A stretch of 50,648 nt of DNA from JBKEAJ01 sp047972135 (GTDB lineage Bacteria > Bacteroidota > Bacteroidia > Bacteroidales > Prolixibacteraceae). Made by a program: the position numbers and the translations under genes. This document shows, piece by piece, positions 7,809 to 16,347 of this stretch (its first letter is position 1; every line of letters starts with the position of its first letter). The stretch covers positions 1 through 50,648 of the forward strand of contig JBKEAJ010000016.1 in NCBI GenBank assembly GCA_047972135.1, read 5' to 3'. Below the pieces are notes generated by a model. It saw only the letters and a program-made list of their open reading frames with translations. It had not been told where the DNA came from and searched no databases.

Positions 7809-7882
7809 GAAAGTTTGTAATAGTTTCTTAGTGCAAAGATAGTCTATACAAGCACATCTGTCAATCATAAGATATTATGAAA

Positions 7883-9157
7883 TTACAGACCTTTTACTTT
7901 TATTCCAGTTTTGTAATTTGAGTAATGTATGTACATATAGTTTTCCATCCACAACACAACGGGTTTATGGTCTTTAGGCATATTTCTCACCACAAAAGGA
8001 CGCACATTGTCGTACTTTGAATCGTGAGTAATTTGCTCCTCATTCCATTTATCACCGTTCTTAGTGTACTTAAAAATTTCAAACCGATCTTCAACCGGAC
8101 GGGACAAGTACAACTCGTTCAGATTGTTATGGTCAAGAATTATTCCTCCTGAATAGTGAGGTTCAGGATTTCGTTTTGCTTTAGTTCTCTCGGGGTCTCT
8201 AGGAAAATCCTGTCCTCCTGGGGCAACTTTAGAGTGCAGCCACTCCTTGCCGTTCCAAGTTCCGTAGAAATACTCATGTTTTGTTTCTTCGGGAAGACGA
8301 GTATATACAATTGAAGGATTATTTTTATCGTCGATAGCTATATCCCAAATCCATGCACGTGTATTCCCCTTATATCCATCGTACGCTCTAGGGACAAGAT
8401 GCTGATTAATAGGCAAATCGTTCATAGAGACTTTAAAGTTCCCTGAGGCATCGCTCCAAAGACCTTTTTCATATTTCAGATAATAAATGGAGTTGTATGC
8501 TTCATCGCGAGGATGTCCATCGGTAAATGCCAGATGGATTGTAGATTTTCCGTCGGACACTACTTTCGTATACGGGCGATTGTAGTTGTTTGCCTCTGGT
8601 TTTGCGACTACGGTTACAGGGTCAGACCACGACTTTCCTAAATCGTCGGAATATAGAAAAGTGGGTTTCCATGTCTTCCCACCTCTGTAAAACAGATATA
8701 TTCTGTTATTTTCTTCCGACAGCATCACCGGGTTTGAATAGCACAACTGACTACCCAAATCTAAGAAAGTAACATCGTCGAATGCTGAAATATCCTCAGC
8801 TTTCTTCGATGTAGTGTAATACATGCCACCGTTGTGGCGAGTAAAGAAAGTCATCAATCTTCCATCGGGCAAGAATAGGATTGATGGGTCAACATGGTCG
8901 TCACGTTGAAATTTTTCTTTTATAATTGTCGACGATTGCTTTTTGGTTTTCAAATCGTACATTCCGATGGTAATATTTCCCTCGCTATCCACCCATCCGG
9001 TGTATATAGCCTCCTTAGCACCTTTATGATATACCGAACGAGGGTCTGAGAACCAACACCACGCTCCGTCTTCCACAAAAGTTTTGTATTCATCTTGTGC
9101 CACAGAAACAAAGGCACAAGAAAGAATCGACAGTACAAATAATAGTTTGTTTCGCAT
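7883..9157 (-). CDS. Secreted BNR_4 repeat protein, putative polysaccharide lyase
   Basis: 424 residues with a clear signal peptide (MRNKLLFVLSILSCAFVSVAQ). The rest is a BNR_4-type beta-propeller: it opens with DGAWCWFSDPRSVYHKG, has repeated blade segments with D-x-x-G-K-S-W, and contains N-R-P-Y-T-K and the Tyr/His-rich segments seen in the family. Several BNR_4 proteins are lyases on uronic-acid polysaccharides such as ulvan or rhamnogalacturonan, but others are uncharacterised. It is the last gene after two GH88 unsaturated uronyl hydrolases. A lyase there would generate the unsaturated ends those enzymes need, so a lyase role is a reasonable inference. Confidence 0.75.
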   Translation of the reverse strand: MRNKLLFVLSILSCAFVSVAQDEYKTFVEDGAWCWFSDPRSVYHKGAKEAIYTGWVDSEGNITIGMYDLKTKKQSSTIIKEKFQRDDHVDPSILFLPDGRLMTFFTRHNGGMYYTTSKKAEDISAFDDVTFLDLGSQLCYSNPVMLSEENNRIYLFYRGGKTWKPTFLYSDDLGKSWSDPVTVVAKPEANNYNRPYTKVVSDGKSTIHLAFTDGHPRDEAYNSIYYLKYEKGLWSDASGNFKVSMNDLPINQHLVPRAYDGYKGNTRAWIWDIAIDDKNNPSIVYTRLPEETKHEYFYGTWNGKEWLHSKVAPGGQDFPRDPERTKAKRNPEPHYSGGIILDHNNLNELYLSRPVEDRFEIFKYTKNGDKWNEEQITHDSKYDNVRPFVVRNMPKDHKPVVLWMENYMYIHYSNYKTGIKVKGL

Positions 9158-9170
9158 TTTCTATTGATAT

Positions 9171-10352
9171 TTAATTAGCAGTAATCTGTTTCAATCTTAT
9201 AAGAGCCTCAAGGTAATAATAATCTGCATATATTATTGGAATATTCACCTCGCTATTTCCGGGGAAAGAGCCCGTAGAGCTATTAAGCAGGAGGTTTGGT
9301 TGTTGGTCGGTATTGCTGTTCATATACTTTTCAGTAATATTTTTCAGTATTGTTGTAGCTGTCGACACAAAAGTTTCTTTTTGTTCTGGCACGTACTCGG
9401 CGAGTTCCAATAATGCAGAGGCAACAAGTGCAGATGCTGATACATCTCTGGGAGTATTAGGTTCTGCTTTTACATCGAAATCCCAAAAAGCTATAAGGTC
9501 TTCGGGCAGATTAGGATGCTTTAGGTAGAAATCTTTAATCTTGAGGGCTTGGTTAAGGTATTTCTTATCCTTAGTATATCTATAACACATTGCGTATCCG
9601 TACATTCCCCATGCCTGACCTCGCGCCCATGCCGATTCGTCGCTTAGTCCTTGGTGAGTTTGTTTCAGACGAGCTTCACCTGTAATAGTGTCATAATCAA
9701 CCACATGATAAGATGAGTTATCACTTCTAAAATGATTGGCGAGGGTTTTGTCGGCGTGTGCTATTGCGGCAGTCTTATATTTATTGTCGCCTGTCATTTT
9801 TGTAGCTTCAAACAACAACTCTAGGTTCATCATATTATCAATGATAACGGGATATTGCCATTTATCTTGATTAAAATCCCACGATCTTATCAAGCCCATT
9901 TTCTCGCTATATCTAGTCATCAGGGTATTAGCAGCCGTAATAACTCCATCTTTATAATACTCGTCACCGGTAAGTCTGTAAGCATTCCCAAAAGAGCAGT
10001 AGACCCTAAAGCCTACATCGTGGTTTCCACGATAATGTAATGCTTTCTCAAGAGCATGTGTTGTCGAATCGGCAGCCGACTTAATAAAGTCGTTTTTAGA
10101 ATATTCGTAGAGATACCAAAGACAGCCGGGATAAAATCCTGAGGTCCAATCTTCGGGCACTACAAACTGGACGATTCCATTTTTTGTACAACGCGCAGAA
10201 GGTTTCCCTTCGGGCTTATCCATCTTAATAAGGGGCATATACTCCTTCACTGATTTCTCCAATGCTGTATCGGCAGAAAATTCAGTTTCACTTTTTCCGC
10301 AGGCTGCCAAAAGCAAAGCCAAACAGGAGAGTGTTATAACTAATTTATTCAT
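9171..10352 (-). CDS. GH88 unsaturated glucuronyl hydrolase, lipoprotein form
   Basis: 393 residues from the ATG at 10352; an in-frame ATG at 10364 is the alternative. The signal ends LLLAAC, so it is a lipoprotein. The alpha/alpha-barrel carries the GH88 landmarks N-H-D-V-G-F and V-I-I-D-N-M-M-N-L-E-L-L-F, each with a candidate catalytic Asp, plus ESAWARGQAWG and RDVSASALVASALLE. It should remove delta-4,5 unsaturated uronic acid from oligosaccharides made by polysaccharide lyases. It is closely similar along its length to the next gene upstream, so the two are tandem duplicates. It lies 13 bases before the BNR_4 gene. Confidence 0.88.
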   Translation of the reverse strand: MNKLVITLSCLALLLAACGKSETEFSADTALEKSVKEYMPLIKMDKPEGKPSARCTKNGIVQFVVPEDWTSGFYPGCLWYLYEYSKNDFIKSAADSTTHALEKALHYRGNHDVGFRVYCSFGNAYRLTGDEYYKDGVITAANTLMTRYSEKMGLIRSWDFNQDKWQYPVIIDNMMNLELLFEATKMTGDNKYKTAAIAHADKTLANHFRSDNSSYHVVDYDTITGEARLKQTHQGLSDESAWARGQAWGMYGYAMCYRYTKDKKYLNQALKIKDFYLKHPNLPEDLIAFWDFDVKAEPNTPRDVSASALVASALLELAEYVPEQKETFVSTATTILKNITEKYMNSNTDQQPNLLLNSSTGSFPGNSEVNIPIIYADYYYLEALIRLKQITAN

Positions 10353-10378
10353 TCTACAAGTCATTTATAATGGTTTAT

Positions 10379-11554
10379 TTATTTCATTTCGCTTAATCTC
10401 ACTAGAGCTTCCAAGAAATAGTAGTCAGCATAAATAATAGGAGTATTGATCTCGCTTCTGTGTGGCACTGAGCCTGTTGAGCTGTTTAGCAGGAGGTTAG
10501 GATGCTTGTCGGAGTTGTCGTTCATATAATTATCGGCAATGCTCTTCAATATTTTAGATGCCGAAGCAATAAGCTCCTTTTTCTGCTGAGGCACATACTC
10601 TGCAAGTTCCACCAATGCCGATGCAACAATTGCCGAAGCAGACACATCTCTAGGGAGATTTGGGTCGCCATTTACATCGAAGTCCCAATATGGCACTAAA
10701 TCTTTGGGGAGCTTAGGATGATTAAGATAGAAATCTTTTATTTTAAGTGCTTGGTCTAGGTATTTTTTATCTTTTGTATATCTGTAACACACTGTGTATC
10801 CGTACAATCCCCACGCCTGTCCACGCGCCCACGCCGACTCATCTTTAAGACCTTGATGAGTTTGACGATGTCTTACCGCTCCTGTTTCGGGATCGTAGTC
10901 CACAACATGATATGATGAATTGTCGGCTCTAAAATGATTTGCTAGCGTAATATCGGCATGCGATACGGCAGCATTCCAGTATGTTTTGTCGCCACTAATT
11001 TTGGTAGCTTCAAAAAGCAGCTCTAGGTTCATCATATTGTCGATAATAACCGGATAAGTCCAGTCTTTCTTTGGATTAGGATTCCATGACATGATAAGAC
11101 CGATTTTATCGCTATATCTAGTCATCAATGTTTTTGCGGCAGTAACAATTCCGTCTTTGTAATAATCTTCGCCTGTCAGTTTGTAAGCATTCCCAAACGA
11201 GCAATAAGCTCTAAATCCCACATCGTGATTTCCGCCGTAAGTTGTAACCCCCTCTATTGCTTTTGTAGACTTTACGGCTTCCTCTTTTATTTTATTGTCT
11301 TTAGAATACTCATACAGATACCAAAGGCAACCAGGATAGAAGCCAGATGTCCAATCTTGGAATCCTACACACACAACATTCCCATCGTAATAAGTCCATC
11401 TTGCAGAAGGTTTCCCCTCGGGTTTTTCCATCTTAATAAGAGGCATATACTCCTCAAGCGACTTTTTAAGGGTTTCATTTGCATTAAAATCACCCTGAGC
11501 AAATAAGATAACTTGCACACTCGCAAACAAAACAGTAAAAAAACATTTTCTCAT
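10379..11554 (-). CDS. GH88 unsaturated glucuronyl hydrolase, periplasmic form
   Basis: 391 residues. A signal-peptidase-I-type leader (MRKCFFTVLFASVQVILFAQ) lacks a lipobox Cys, so the product should be soluble in the periplasm, unlike its lipidated paralogue downstream. GH88 motifs are intact: N-H-D-V-G-F, V-I-I-D-N-M-M-N-L-E-L-L-F, ESAWARGQAWG and RDVSASAIVASALVE. Same reaction class as its neighbour; differences in the substrate-facing middle may give a different preference. It is the first gene of the three-gene cluster, with a TATATTTG promoter box upstream at 11620-11627. Confidence 0.88.
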   Translation of the reverse strand: MRKCFFTVLFASVQVILFAQGDFNANETLKKSLEEYMPLIKMEKPEGKPSARWTYYDGNVVCVGFQDWTSGFYPGCLWYLYEYSKDNKIKEEAVKSTKAIEGVTTYGGNHDVGFRAYCSFGNAYKLTGEDYYKDGIVTAAKTLMTRYSDKIGLIMSWNPNPKKDWTYPVIIDNMMNLELLFEATKISGDKTYWNAAVSHADITLANHFRADNSSYHVVDYDPETGAVRHRQTHQGLKDESAWARGQAWGLYGYTVCYRYTKDKKYLDQALKIKDFYLNHPKLPKDLVPYWDFDVNGDPNLPRDVSASAIVASALVELAEYVPQQKKELIASASKILKSIADNYMNDNSDKHPNLLLNSSTGSVPHRSEINTPIIYADYYFLEALVRLSEMK

Positions 11555-11619
11555 GATACTTTATGATTTATGATATTTATTATTTCAAACAGTTCGCTTA
11601 ACTCCATATTAACCGCACA

Positions 11620-11627
11620 CAAATATA
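11620..11627 (-). promoter_or_regulatory. Promoter -7 box of the GH88/GH88/BNR_4 cluster
   Basis: TATATTTG on the minus strand, a full TAnnTTTG match, about 65 bases before the first GH88 start. Confidence 0.55.
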
Positions 11628-11712
11628 CACTTAATCTACGAAATATCAAGCAAAAACATAGATTTAGTAATAGAATCAATAAATTGCATACAGGTTTAAG
11701 ACAAAGAATACA

Positions 11713-11720
11713 TATCTTTG
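11713..11720 (+). promoter_or_regulatory. Promoter -7 box of mqnC
   Basis: TATCTTTG on the plus strand is a full match to TAnnTTTG, 26 bases before the ATG at 11746. AGGAGGA directly follows but lies 18 bases from the start codon, too far for a normal Shine-Dalgarno site. Confidence 0.6.
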
Positions 11721-11745
11721 CAGGAGGACACAAGAACAAGACATC

Positions 11746-12849
11746 ATGACCATGCAAAGAAATATAGATACGCTTTTATCAAGAGCCTTAAAGAAAGAAG
11801 AATTCAACAAGGCTGAGGCATTGTTATTATACGAGCAGGCAGACTTAAACTCTCTAATGAGCGTTGCCAACGAGCTAAGGTTTGGTCTGCACCCCGACAA
11901 TCATGTTGGCTGGATAATAGACAGAAACGTCAATATTACCAATGTCTGCATATCGGGTTGTAAATTCTGCAATTTCCATTGCAAGCACAGCGAAAAGGAC
12001 AAGAGCTACACCACCACCGAGGAACAATACCATCAAAAGATTAGAGAAACCATAGAACACGGTGGCGAGCAGATTTTGCTACAAGGCGGCATGCATCCTA
12101 AGTATGGCATAGAGTTTTATGAAGATTTGTTTCGTTCAATAAAAAGGGACTATCCAAATGTCAAGCTCCATGCTCTAGGACCTCCGGAAGTTGCCTTTAT
12201 TGCAAAGAAATCGCGTTTGAATTACCGCGACACTCTATTGAGATTGATTGAAGCGGGACTTAGCTCACTTCCGGGAGCGGGAGCAGAGATACTCGACAAT
12301 AGTATCCGCAAGGAGCTGTCTCCTGGTAAATGCTCTGCCGACGAGTGGCTGGCAGTGATGAGGGATGCTCATAAGCTGGGCATGGTAACATCGGCAACAA
12401 TGATGTTTGGGCATATTGAGACAATGGGACACAGAATAGAGCATTTGATAAAACTTAGAGAATTACAAAAGGAAAAGCCCGACGATGCTCCAGGTTTTGT
12501 AACCTTTGTGCCATGGACTGTTGCAAGCGAAGGCACAAAATTGGAGGAAGATTATAGTCTTGATGCCGTGTCGTCTATGGATTATCTACGTTTGATAGCT
12601 ATCAGCCGAATAGTGCTGACCAACATCCCCAACATTCAGGCATCGTGGTTAACGGTTGGCATGAGCTGTGCGCAGTTAGCACTACACGGTGGAGCCAATG
12701 ATTTAGGGTCTATAATGATAGAGGAGAATGTATTATCGTCGGCAGGTAGTCATAATACGGCAGGGAAATCTCTTATGCAGCATTCCATACGAGCTGCGGG
12801 CTTCACTCCGGTATTGAGAAACCAAGCCTATGAGGAGGTAAATATATGA
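11746..12849 (+). CDS. mqnC: Cyclic dehypoxanthinylfutalosine synthase (radical SAM)
   Basis: 367 residues. The radical-SAM CX3CX2C cluster motif is at Cys68, Cys72 and Cys75 within DRNVNITNVCISGCKFC. Features favour MqnC over its paralogue MqnE: VPWTVASEGT, WLTVGMSCAQLAL and the terminal SIMIEENVLSSAG segment. MqnC cyclises dehypoxanthine futalosine in the futalosine route to menaquinone. mqnD, which acts next, lies at 43691 in this window, supporting the assignment. The start may be the ATG at 11746 or the one two codons later. MqnE is the main alternative. Confidence 0.85.
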   Translation: MTMQRNIDTLLSRALKKEEFNKAEALLLYEQADLNSLMSVANELRFGLHPDNHVGWIIDRNVNITNVCISGCKFCNFHCKHSEKDKSYTTTEEQYHQKIRETIEHGGEQILLQGGMHPKYGIEFYEDLFRSIKRDYPNVKLHALGPPEVAFIAKKSRLNYRDTLLRLIEAGLSSLPGAGAEILDNSIRKELSPGKCSADEWLAVMRDAHKLGMVTSATMMFGHIETMGHRIEHLIKLRELQKEKPDDAPGFVTFVPWTVASEGTKLEEDYSLDAVSSMDYLRLIAISRIVLTNIPNIQASWLTVGMSCAQLALHGGANDLGSIMIEENVLSSAGSHNTAGKSLMQHSIRAAGFTPVLRNQAYEEVNI

Positions 12850-12880
12850 AGAGGTAGATATTTAGGTCTATCCATACAAA

Positions 12881-12910
12881 AAGCATCCTCCTCGCAAGAG
12901 AAAGATGCTT
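12881..12910. terminator. Bidirectional terminator between mqnC and rpsT
   Basis: AAGCATC pairs with GATGCTT, with a further CTC/GAG pairing inside. GTTTTC follows on the plus strand and TTTTTG on the minus strand. It separates the converging mqnC and rpsT genes. Confidence 0.75.
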
Positions 12911-12950
12911 GTTTTCATACTGAATTTTCAAAAAGTGTTTACCCTCTATA

Positions 12951-13205
12951 TCAAGCAATCCTATTGATTTGGATTGCCAACTTAGATTTCAAATTATTTG
13001 CCTTCTTTTTATGAATGACATTACGTTTTGCAAGCTTGTCAATCAATGATACCACTTTCGGGTACAATGATTGCGCCTCAGACTTATCTTCGGTTTGACG
13101 CAATTTTTTTATTGCATTTCTAGTTGTTACAGCGTAATATCTATTGTGAAGACGTTTTCTTTCGTTGCGTCTTATTCTTTTTATTGCCGACTTATGATTT
13201 GCCAT
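12951..13205 (-). CDS. rpsT: 30S ribosomal protein S20
   Basis: 84 residues, beginning MANHKSAIKRIRRNERKRLHN, the characteristic S20 N-terminus, and ending K-K-K-A-N-N-L-K-S-K-L. Very basic and helical throughout; it binds 16S rRNA early in 30S assembly. It starts 28 bases after the 3' end of tRNA-Glu on the same strand, so the two are probably on one transcript and separated by tRNA processing. Confidence 0.97.
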   Translation of the reverse strand: MANHKSAIKRIRRNERKRLHNRYYAVTTRNAIKKLRQTEDKSEAQSLYPKVVSLIDKLAKRNVIHKKKANNLKSKLAIQINRIA

Positions 13206-13233
13206 TTTACAAAAATCTTATTTGTTTTTAAAG

Positions 13234-13305
13234 TAGCCCGTAGGGGATTCGAACCCCTGCTACCAGGATGAAAACCTGGCGTCCTAACCCCTAGACGAAC
13301 GGGCC
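13234..13305 (-). tRNA. tRNA-Glu (anticodon TTC)
   Basis: The minus strand folds as a full cloverleaf: acceptor GGCCCGT/ACGGGCT with a G-T closing pair, anticodon arm CCAGG-TTTTCAT-CCTGG with TTC at the anticodon, and T arm with GGTTCGAATCC. CCA is not encoded; the 3' flank reads CTT. A near-consensus promoter box (TTACTTTGC) lies about 50 bases upstream. Confidence 0.96.
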
Positions 13306-13438
13306 ATAGCCATCTGCAAACATCTAGTGTTATTCACTAGTTTAGTTTTGCGTTTGCAAAGTAAATACATATTTCCGAGAACCACAAATCTTTTCGCTTG
13401 TTTTTTTTGCTCAAGAGTGATTTCATCTGTTTATATTT

Positions 13439-13698
13439 TTGCAATAAGCTGTAAGCTATAGGCTTTATTCCATATAACAGTCTACGGCGTAGCTTTGTAA
13501 TATCGTAGTATCTACATTTTATCGTCATTGTGAGCGTAGCGTGGCAATCTGTACTTCGTTGCAGGAGATTGCTTCGTCGCCAGCTCCTCGCAATGACGTT
13601 CGTTTATTCAGCGGCATCATTTGCCATTAAATTACTTATAGCCTAAAGCGTACGGCATACAGCATTTTAAACCTTAAACGATTAAACAATTAAACAAT
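13439..13698 (+). repeat. Composite interspersed repeat, copy A
   Basis: Modules in order: TTGCAATAAGCTGTAAGC and TATAGGCTTTATT; a spacer with TAATATCGTAGTATCTACA; the palindrome CGTCATTG...CAATGACG at 13523-13598; then CTTATAGCCTAAAGCGTACG and GCATACAGCATTTTAAACC; then ATTAAACAATTAAAC. The palindrome can fold into a long imperfect hairpin with arms GTCATTGTGAG/CTCGCAATGAC and inner arms GCAATCT/AGATTGC. It occupies most of the 445-base gap between tRNA-Glu and the SpmA/B-type gene. I see no gene in this gap. Confidence 0.85.
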
Positions 13699-13750
13699 GT
13701 ATTTTTCATTAATCATTTACAATTAAAAAAGGCTTGTTTCATGGGGCTTT

Positions 13751-14989
13751 CTATGCTGCTACAAAGAACATATAGCTGAATATTATTGCGGCAATCACTC
13801 CTACAAAATCGGCAAATAGCCCGCATGTTACTGCATATCGAGTATTTCTAATGCCGACAGAGCCAAAATACAGTGCTACGATATAAAGCGTTGTGTCTGT
13901 TGCCCCTTGCACGCATGACGCCACGAATGCAGGGAAAGAATTAACACCATAATTATTCATTGTTTCTACCATCAGTCCCCTTGCACCCGAGCCACTCAAC
14001 GGTTTCATCAGAGCAGTAGGCAAAGCAGGAATAAAATCAGTATTAACACCACACAATCCTATAAGATATGCCATAGCTTGCTCGACATACAGCATAGCGC
14101 CCGAAGCCCTAAAGATTCCTATTGCCACGAGCATTGCCACGAGATATGGTATAATCTTCACCGAGGTTTTAAAGCCGTCTTTTGCTCCTTCGATAAAAGT
14201 GTCGAAGATATTAATCCTTTTAGAAAGAGCTACACCCAAGAACAGCGCTATTATACCTATAATAATAATTGCCCCCACGGCTTTACTAGCATCACCCATT
14301 TCGTTTGAGGGTAGACTGAACAGCCACCACATTAATGCATATACGGCAGAAAACAGTATTGCTGCAAATATTAGGAATTGTATTCTAAACAGCTTTATTT
14401 TTTGTATGACGGCAGTGAGAATCACTCCTGCGACAGTAGAGCAAAGAGTTGCCAGTAAGATAGGCACAAAAACATTTGCTGGCGATGCCACCCCCATTTG
14501 AGCTCTAATAGCTATTACCGACATAGGTACGATGGTGAGACCGGAGGTATTAAGCACCAAAAACATTATCTCAGCATTCGAAGCTTTTTTCTTATCGGGG
14601 TTAATTTTCTGCAACTCCTCCATAGCACTCAGACCAAGTGGAGTAGCTGCGTTATCGAGTCCAAGCATATTAGCGGAGAAGTTCATCATCATTTTCCCCA
14701 TAGCCGGATTATCTTTAGGCACTTCGGGAAAGAGCTTCGACATTACGGGAGAAATAAGTTTAGAGAAGATACTTATGGTTCCTCCTTTTTCGCCAACTTT
14801 CAATATTCCGGACCAGAGAGTAAGAATGCCCGTCAAGCCTAGAGCAATGGTAAAGCCTGTCCCCGCATTGGTGAACAAAGAATCGCTTATATCATTAAAC
14901 AGTGTATAATCTCCGGTACAGACAAATGTTATGGCAGCGACAAGAAATCCTACCAAAATCAGACCAACCCATATATAATTAAGAACCAT
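13751..14989 (-). CDS. Nucleoside-recognition/SpmA-SpmB-type fused membrane protein
   Basis: 412 residues from the ATG at 14989; a TTG at 15004 is a weaker start. About ten hydrophobic segments form two homologous 'Gate' (nucleoside recognition) halves, corresponding to SpmA and SpmB of spore formers fused in one chain. Landmarks are NMLGLDNAATPLGL and NTSGLTIVPMS in the first half and KPLSGSGARG and CVQGATDTTLY in the second. The inner-membrane transport substrate is unknown. This organism is not expected to sporulate, so the spore-maturation name is only historical. A TAACTTTG promoter box lies at 15015-15022. Confidence 0.85.
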   Translation of the reverse strand: MVLNYIWVGLILVGFLVAAITFVCTGDYTLFNDISDSLFTNAGTGFTIALGLTGILTLWSGILKVGEKGGTISIFSKLISPVMSKLFPEVPKDNPAMGKMMMNFSANMLGLDNAATPLGLSAMEELQKINPDKKKASNAEIMFLVLNTSGLTIVPMSVIAIRAQMGVASPANVFVPILLATLCSTVAGVILTAVIQKIKLFRIQFLIFAAILFSAVYALMWWLFSLPSNEMGDASKAVGAIIIIGIIALFLGVALSKRINIFDTFIEGAKDGFKTSVKIIPYLVAMLVAIGIFRASGAMLYVEQAMAYLIGLCGVNTDFIPALPTALMKPLSGSGARGLMVETMNNYGVNSFPAFVASCVQGATDTTLYIVALYFGSVGIRNTRYAVTCGLFADFVGVIAAIIFSYMFFVAA

Positions 14990-15014
14990 AGAACTATATT
15001 TCAATTTTCACGTT

Positions 15015-15022
15015 CAAAGTTA
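15015..15022 (-). promoter_or_regulatory. Promoter -7 box of the SpmA/B-type gene
   Basis: TAACTTTG on the minus strand fits TAnnTTTG, 26 bases before the ATG at 14989. Confidence 0.5.
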
Positions 15023-15053
15023 AGATATTAATTGACTATTTGATGTATCGAGC

Positions 15054-15087
15054 GAAAAAAAGCCGCTCAACAAATGCCGAGCGACTT
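15054..15087 (-). terminator. Terminator of the DUF1573 gene
   Basis: On the minus strand AAGTCGCTC pairs with GAGCGGCTT (one mismatch), followed by TTTTTT. It lies about 30 bases after the DUF1573 stop codon. Confidence 0.8.
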
Positions 15088-15115
15088 CTAATCATAAATA
15101 TATTATCAAACAAAA

Positions 15116-16201
15116 TTAATCAGTCATATTACCTGTAATTCTAACATTAGAAATAGGTCTTTTGGGGTCGTTTTGAATAATCGACACAACGAAACTCTTT
15201 CTTCCTGCATTTCCCGACAATTTCATATCGACAACAACTTTCCCTGTGTGCCCTGATTTTATTGGTTTTGAAGGAGCTGTTACAGTCAGTTCTTCATTTC
15301 CCGAAGACGCTTGTCTTATAATCAGTGGCGATTTGCCTTCATTTTTCACAGAAAATTCGTACTGTTTTTCTGTACCTTTGGCGAGCGAGCCGAAGTTCAC
15401 TACATAAGGGTCTAATATTGCCACGGGCGCATTTATAAGTTCTTTTTCGGAAAGTCCGCTAAAATCTTCTTCTATGGTAGCCGACAAGGTAAAAGGGACT
15501 TCTTTGCCGTTCACTTTCACATTTACGGGTTCTGTTATACTTCCATACACTCCTTTAGCTTTAGGGTCGAAAGTAAACTCTATTGAACTTTTAGCTTGAG
15601 GTTCCAGAGTAGTATTTTCCATTTTTGCGCTAATATATGATGGCAATGCACTAAAGTCGACTTTAACAGCTGCATTCGTAGCATTCGCCACTTCCACGGT
15701 TTTGGTATTTGGAGCAGAATCTTTAATTCTTCCAAAGGCAATTTGGTCGGTTTTCACGCTCATATTGCCCACATATCTGGGATAAAGCTCCTTGATAGTT
15801 TTTTCGCGTGGTGTTACGGTTCCATTTATTTTCAGAACGACCTGAGGATTAGAGGCATTAGAGCCAACAGTAATAGTTTTTCTAAATGAACCTGGTCTAT
15901 TGCTTGTACTATATCTCACTTCTATATTTCCGCTTGCACCTGGAGCTATTGGTTCTCTGTTCCATTTGGGAGTGGTACATCCACAACTTGCTCTTACACT
16001 GTTAAGTATCAGCGGAGCAGTGCCTGTATTTTTAAATGTAAAATTATGAACAGCGTATTTCACCTCTTCTTTAATAGTTCCGAAATCGTGCGACAGATTT
16101 TCGAACGCTATTGTGGCTTTCCCGGTATTCGAGTCTTGAGCATTTCCGCTTGAGATTCCAAGCAAAAGAGAGCAGACCAAAAATAAAAGATTTTTTTTCA
16201 T
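15116..16201 (-). CDS. Secreted DUF1573 (Ig-like) protein
   Basis: 361 residues from the second ATG (16201); the ATG at 16213 adds only MKKQ. The signal peptide ends near S-S-G-N-A-Q. It has at least two immunoglobulin-like modules: the first reads FENLSHDFGTIKEE, F-K-N-T-G and RASCGCTTPKW, the standard DUF1573 signature with the paired Cys. A related module at about 265-360 opens DPYVVNFGSLAKGTEKQ. The protein is probably periplasmic or surface-associated. Function is not established for the family. It is a single-gene unit with promoter box and terminator. Confidence 0.85.
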   Translation of the reverse strand: MKKNLLFLVCSLLLGISSGNAQDSNTGKATIAFENLSHDFGTIKEEVKYAVHNFTFKNTGTAPLILNSVRASCGCTTPKWNREPIAPGASGNIEVRYSTSNRPGSFRKTITVGSNASNPQVVLKINGTVTPREKTIKELYPRYVGNMSVKTDQIAFGRIKDSAPNTKTVEVANATNAAVKVDFSALPSYISAKMENTTLEPQAKSSIEFTFDPKAKGVYGSITEPVNVKVNGKEVPFTLSATIEEDFSGLSEKELINAPVAILDPYVVNFGSLAKGTEKQYEFSVKNEGKSPLIIRQASSGNEELTVTAPSKPIKSGHTGKVVVDMKLSGNAGRKSFVVSIIQNDPKRPISNVRITGNMTD

Positions 16202-16277
16202 TTGTTTTTTCATTTATAAGACAAAGATGTGTGGTACAGCCCGACACTCTTGTCACTATTTACTTTATTTATCGGTA

Positions 16278-16285
16278 CAAAAGTA
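16278..16285 (-). promoter_or_regulatory. Promoter -7 box of the DUF1573 gene
   Basis: TACTTTTG on the minus strand fits TAnnTTTG, about 77 bases before the start codon. Confidence 0.5.
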
Positions 16286-16347
16286 GTGTTTAAGACTGCT
16301 CTCAATGTAAATAGTTTTTCAAAAAATGTAAATCAAATGTAAACGCT

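Noticed and set aside
11746..12849. MqnE or CofH instead of MqnC
   Set aside because: The conserved W-L-T-V-G and S-I-M-I-E-E-N-V blocks and V-P-W-T segment fit MqnC better, and no F420 genes are seen.
13337..13528. Short minus-strand open frame between tRNA-Glu and copy A
   Set aside because: Its first half is repeat sequence and the rest (M-K-S-L-L-S-K-K-N-K-R) is a short Lys-rich stretch covering the tRNA promoter region; no family or ribosome-binding support.
13523..13598. Palindrome as a Rho-independent terminator
   Set aside because: The hairpin is long and imperfect, has no following T tract and is repeated in both orientations at unrelated places.
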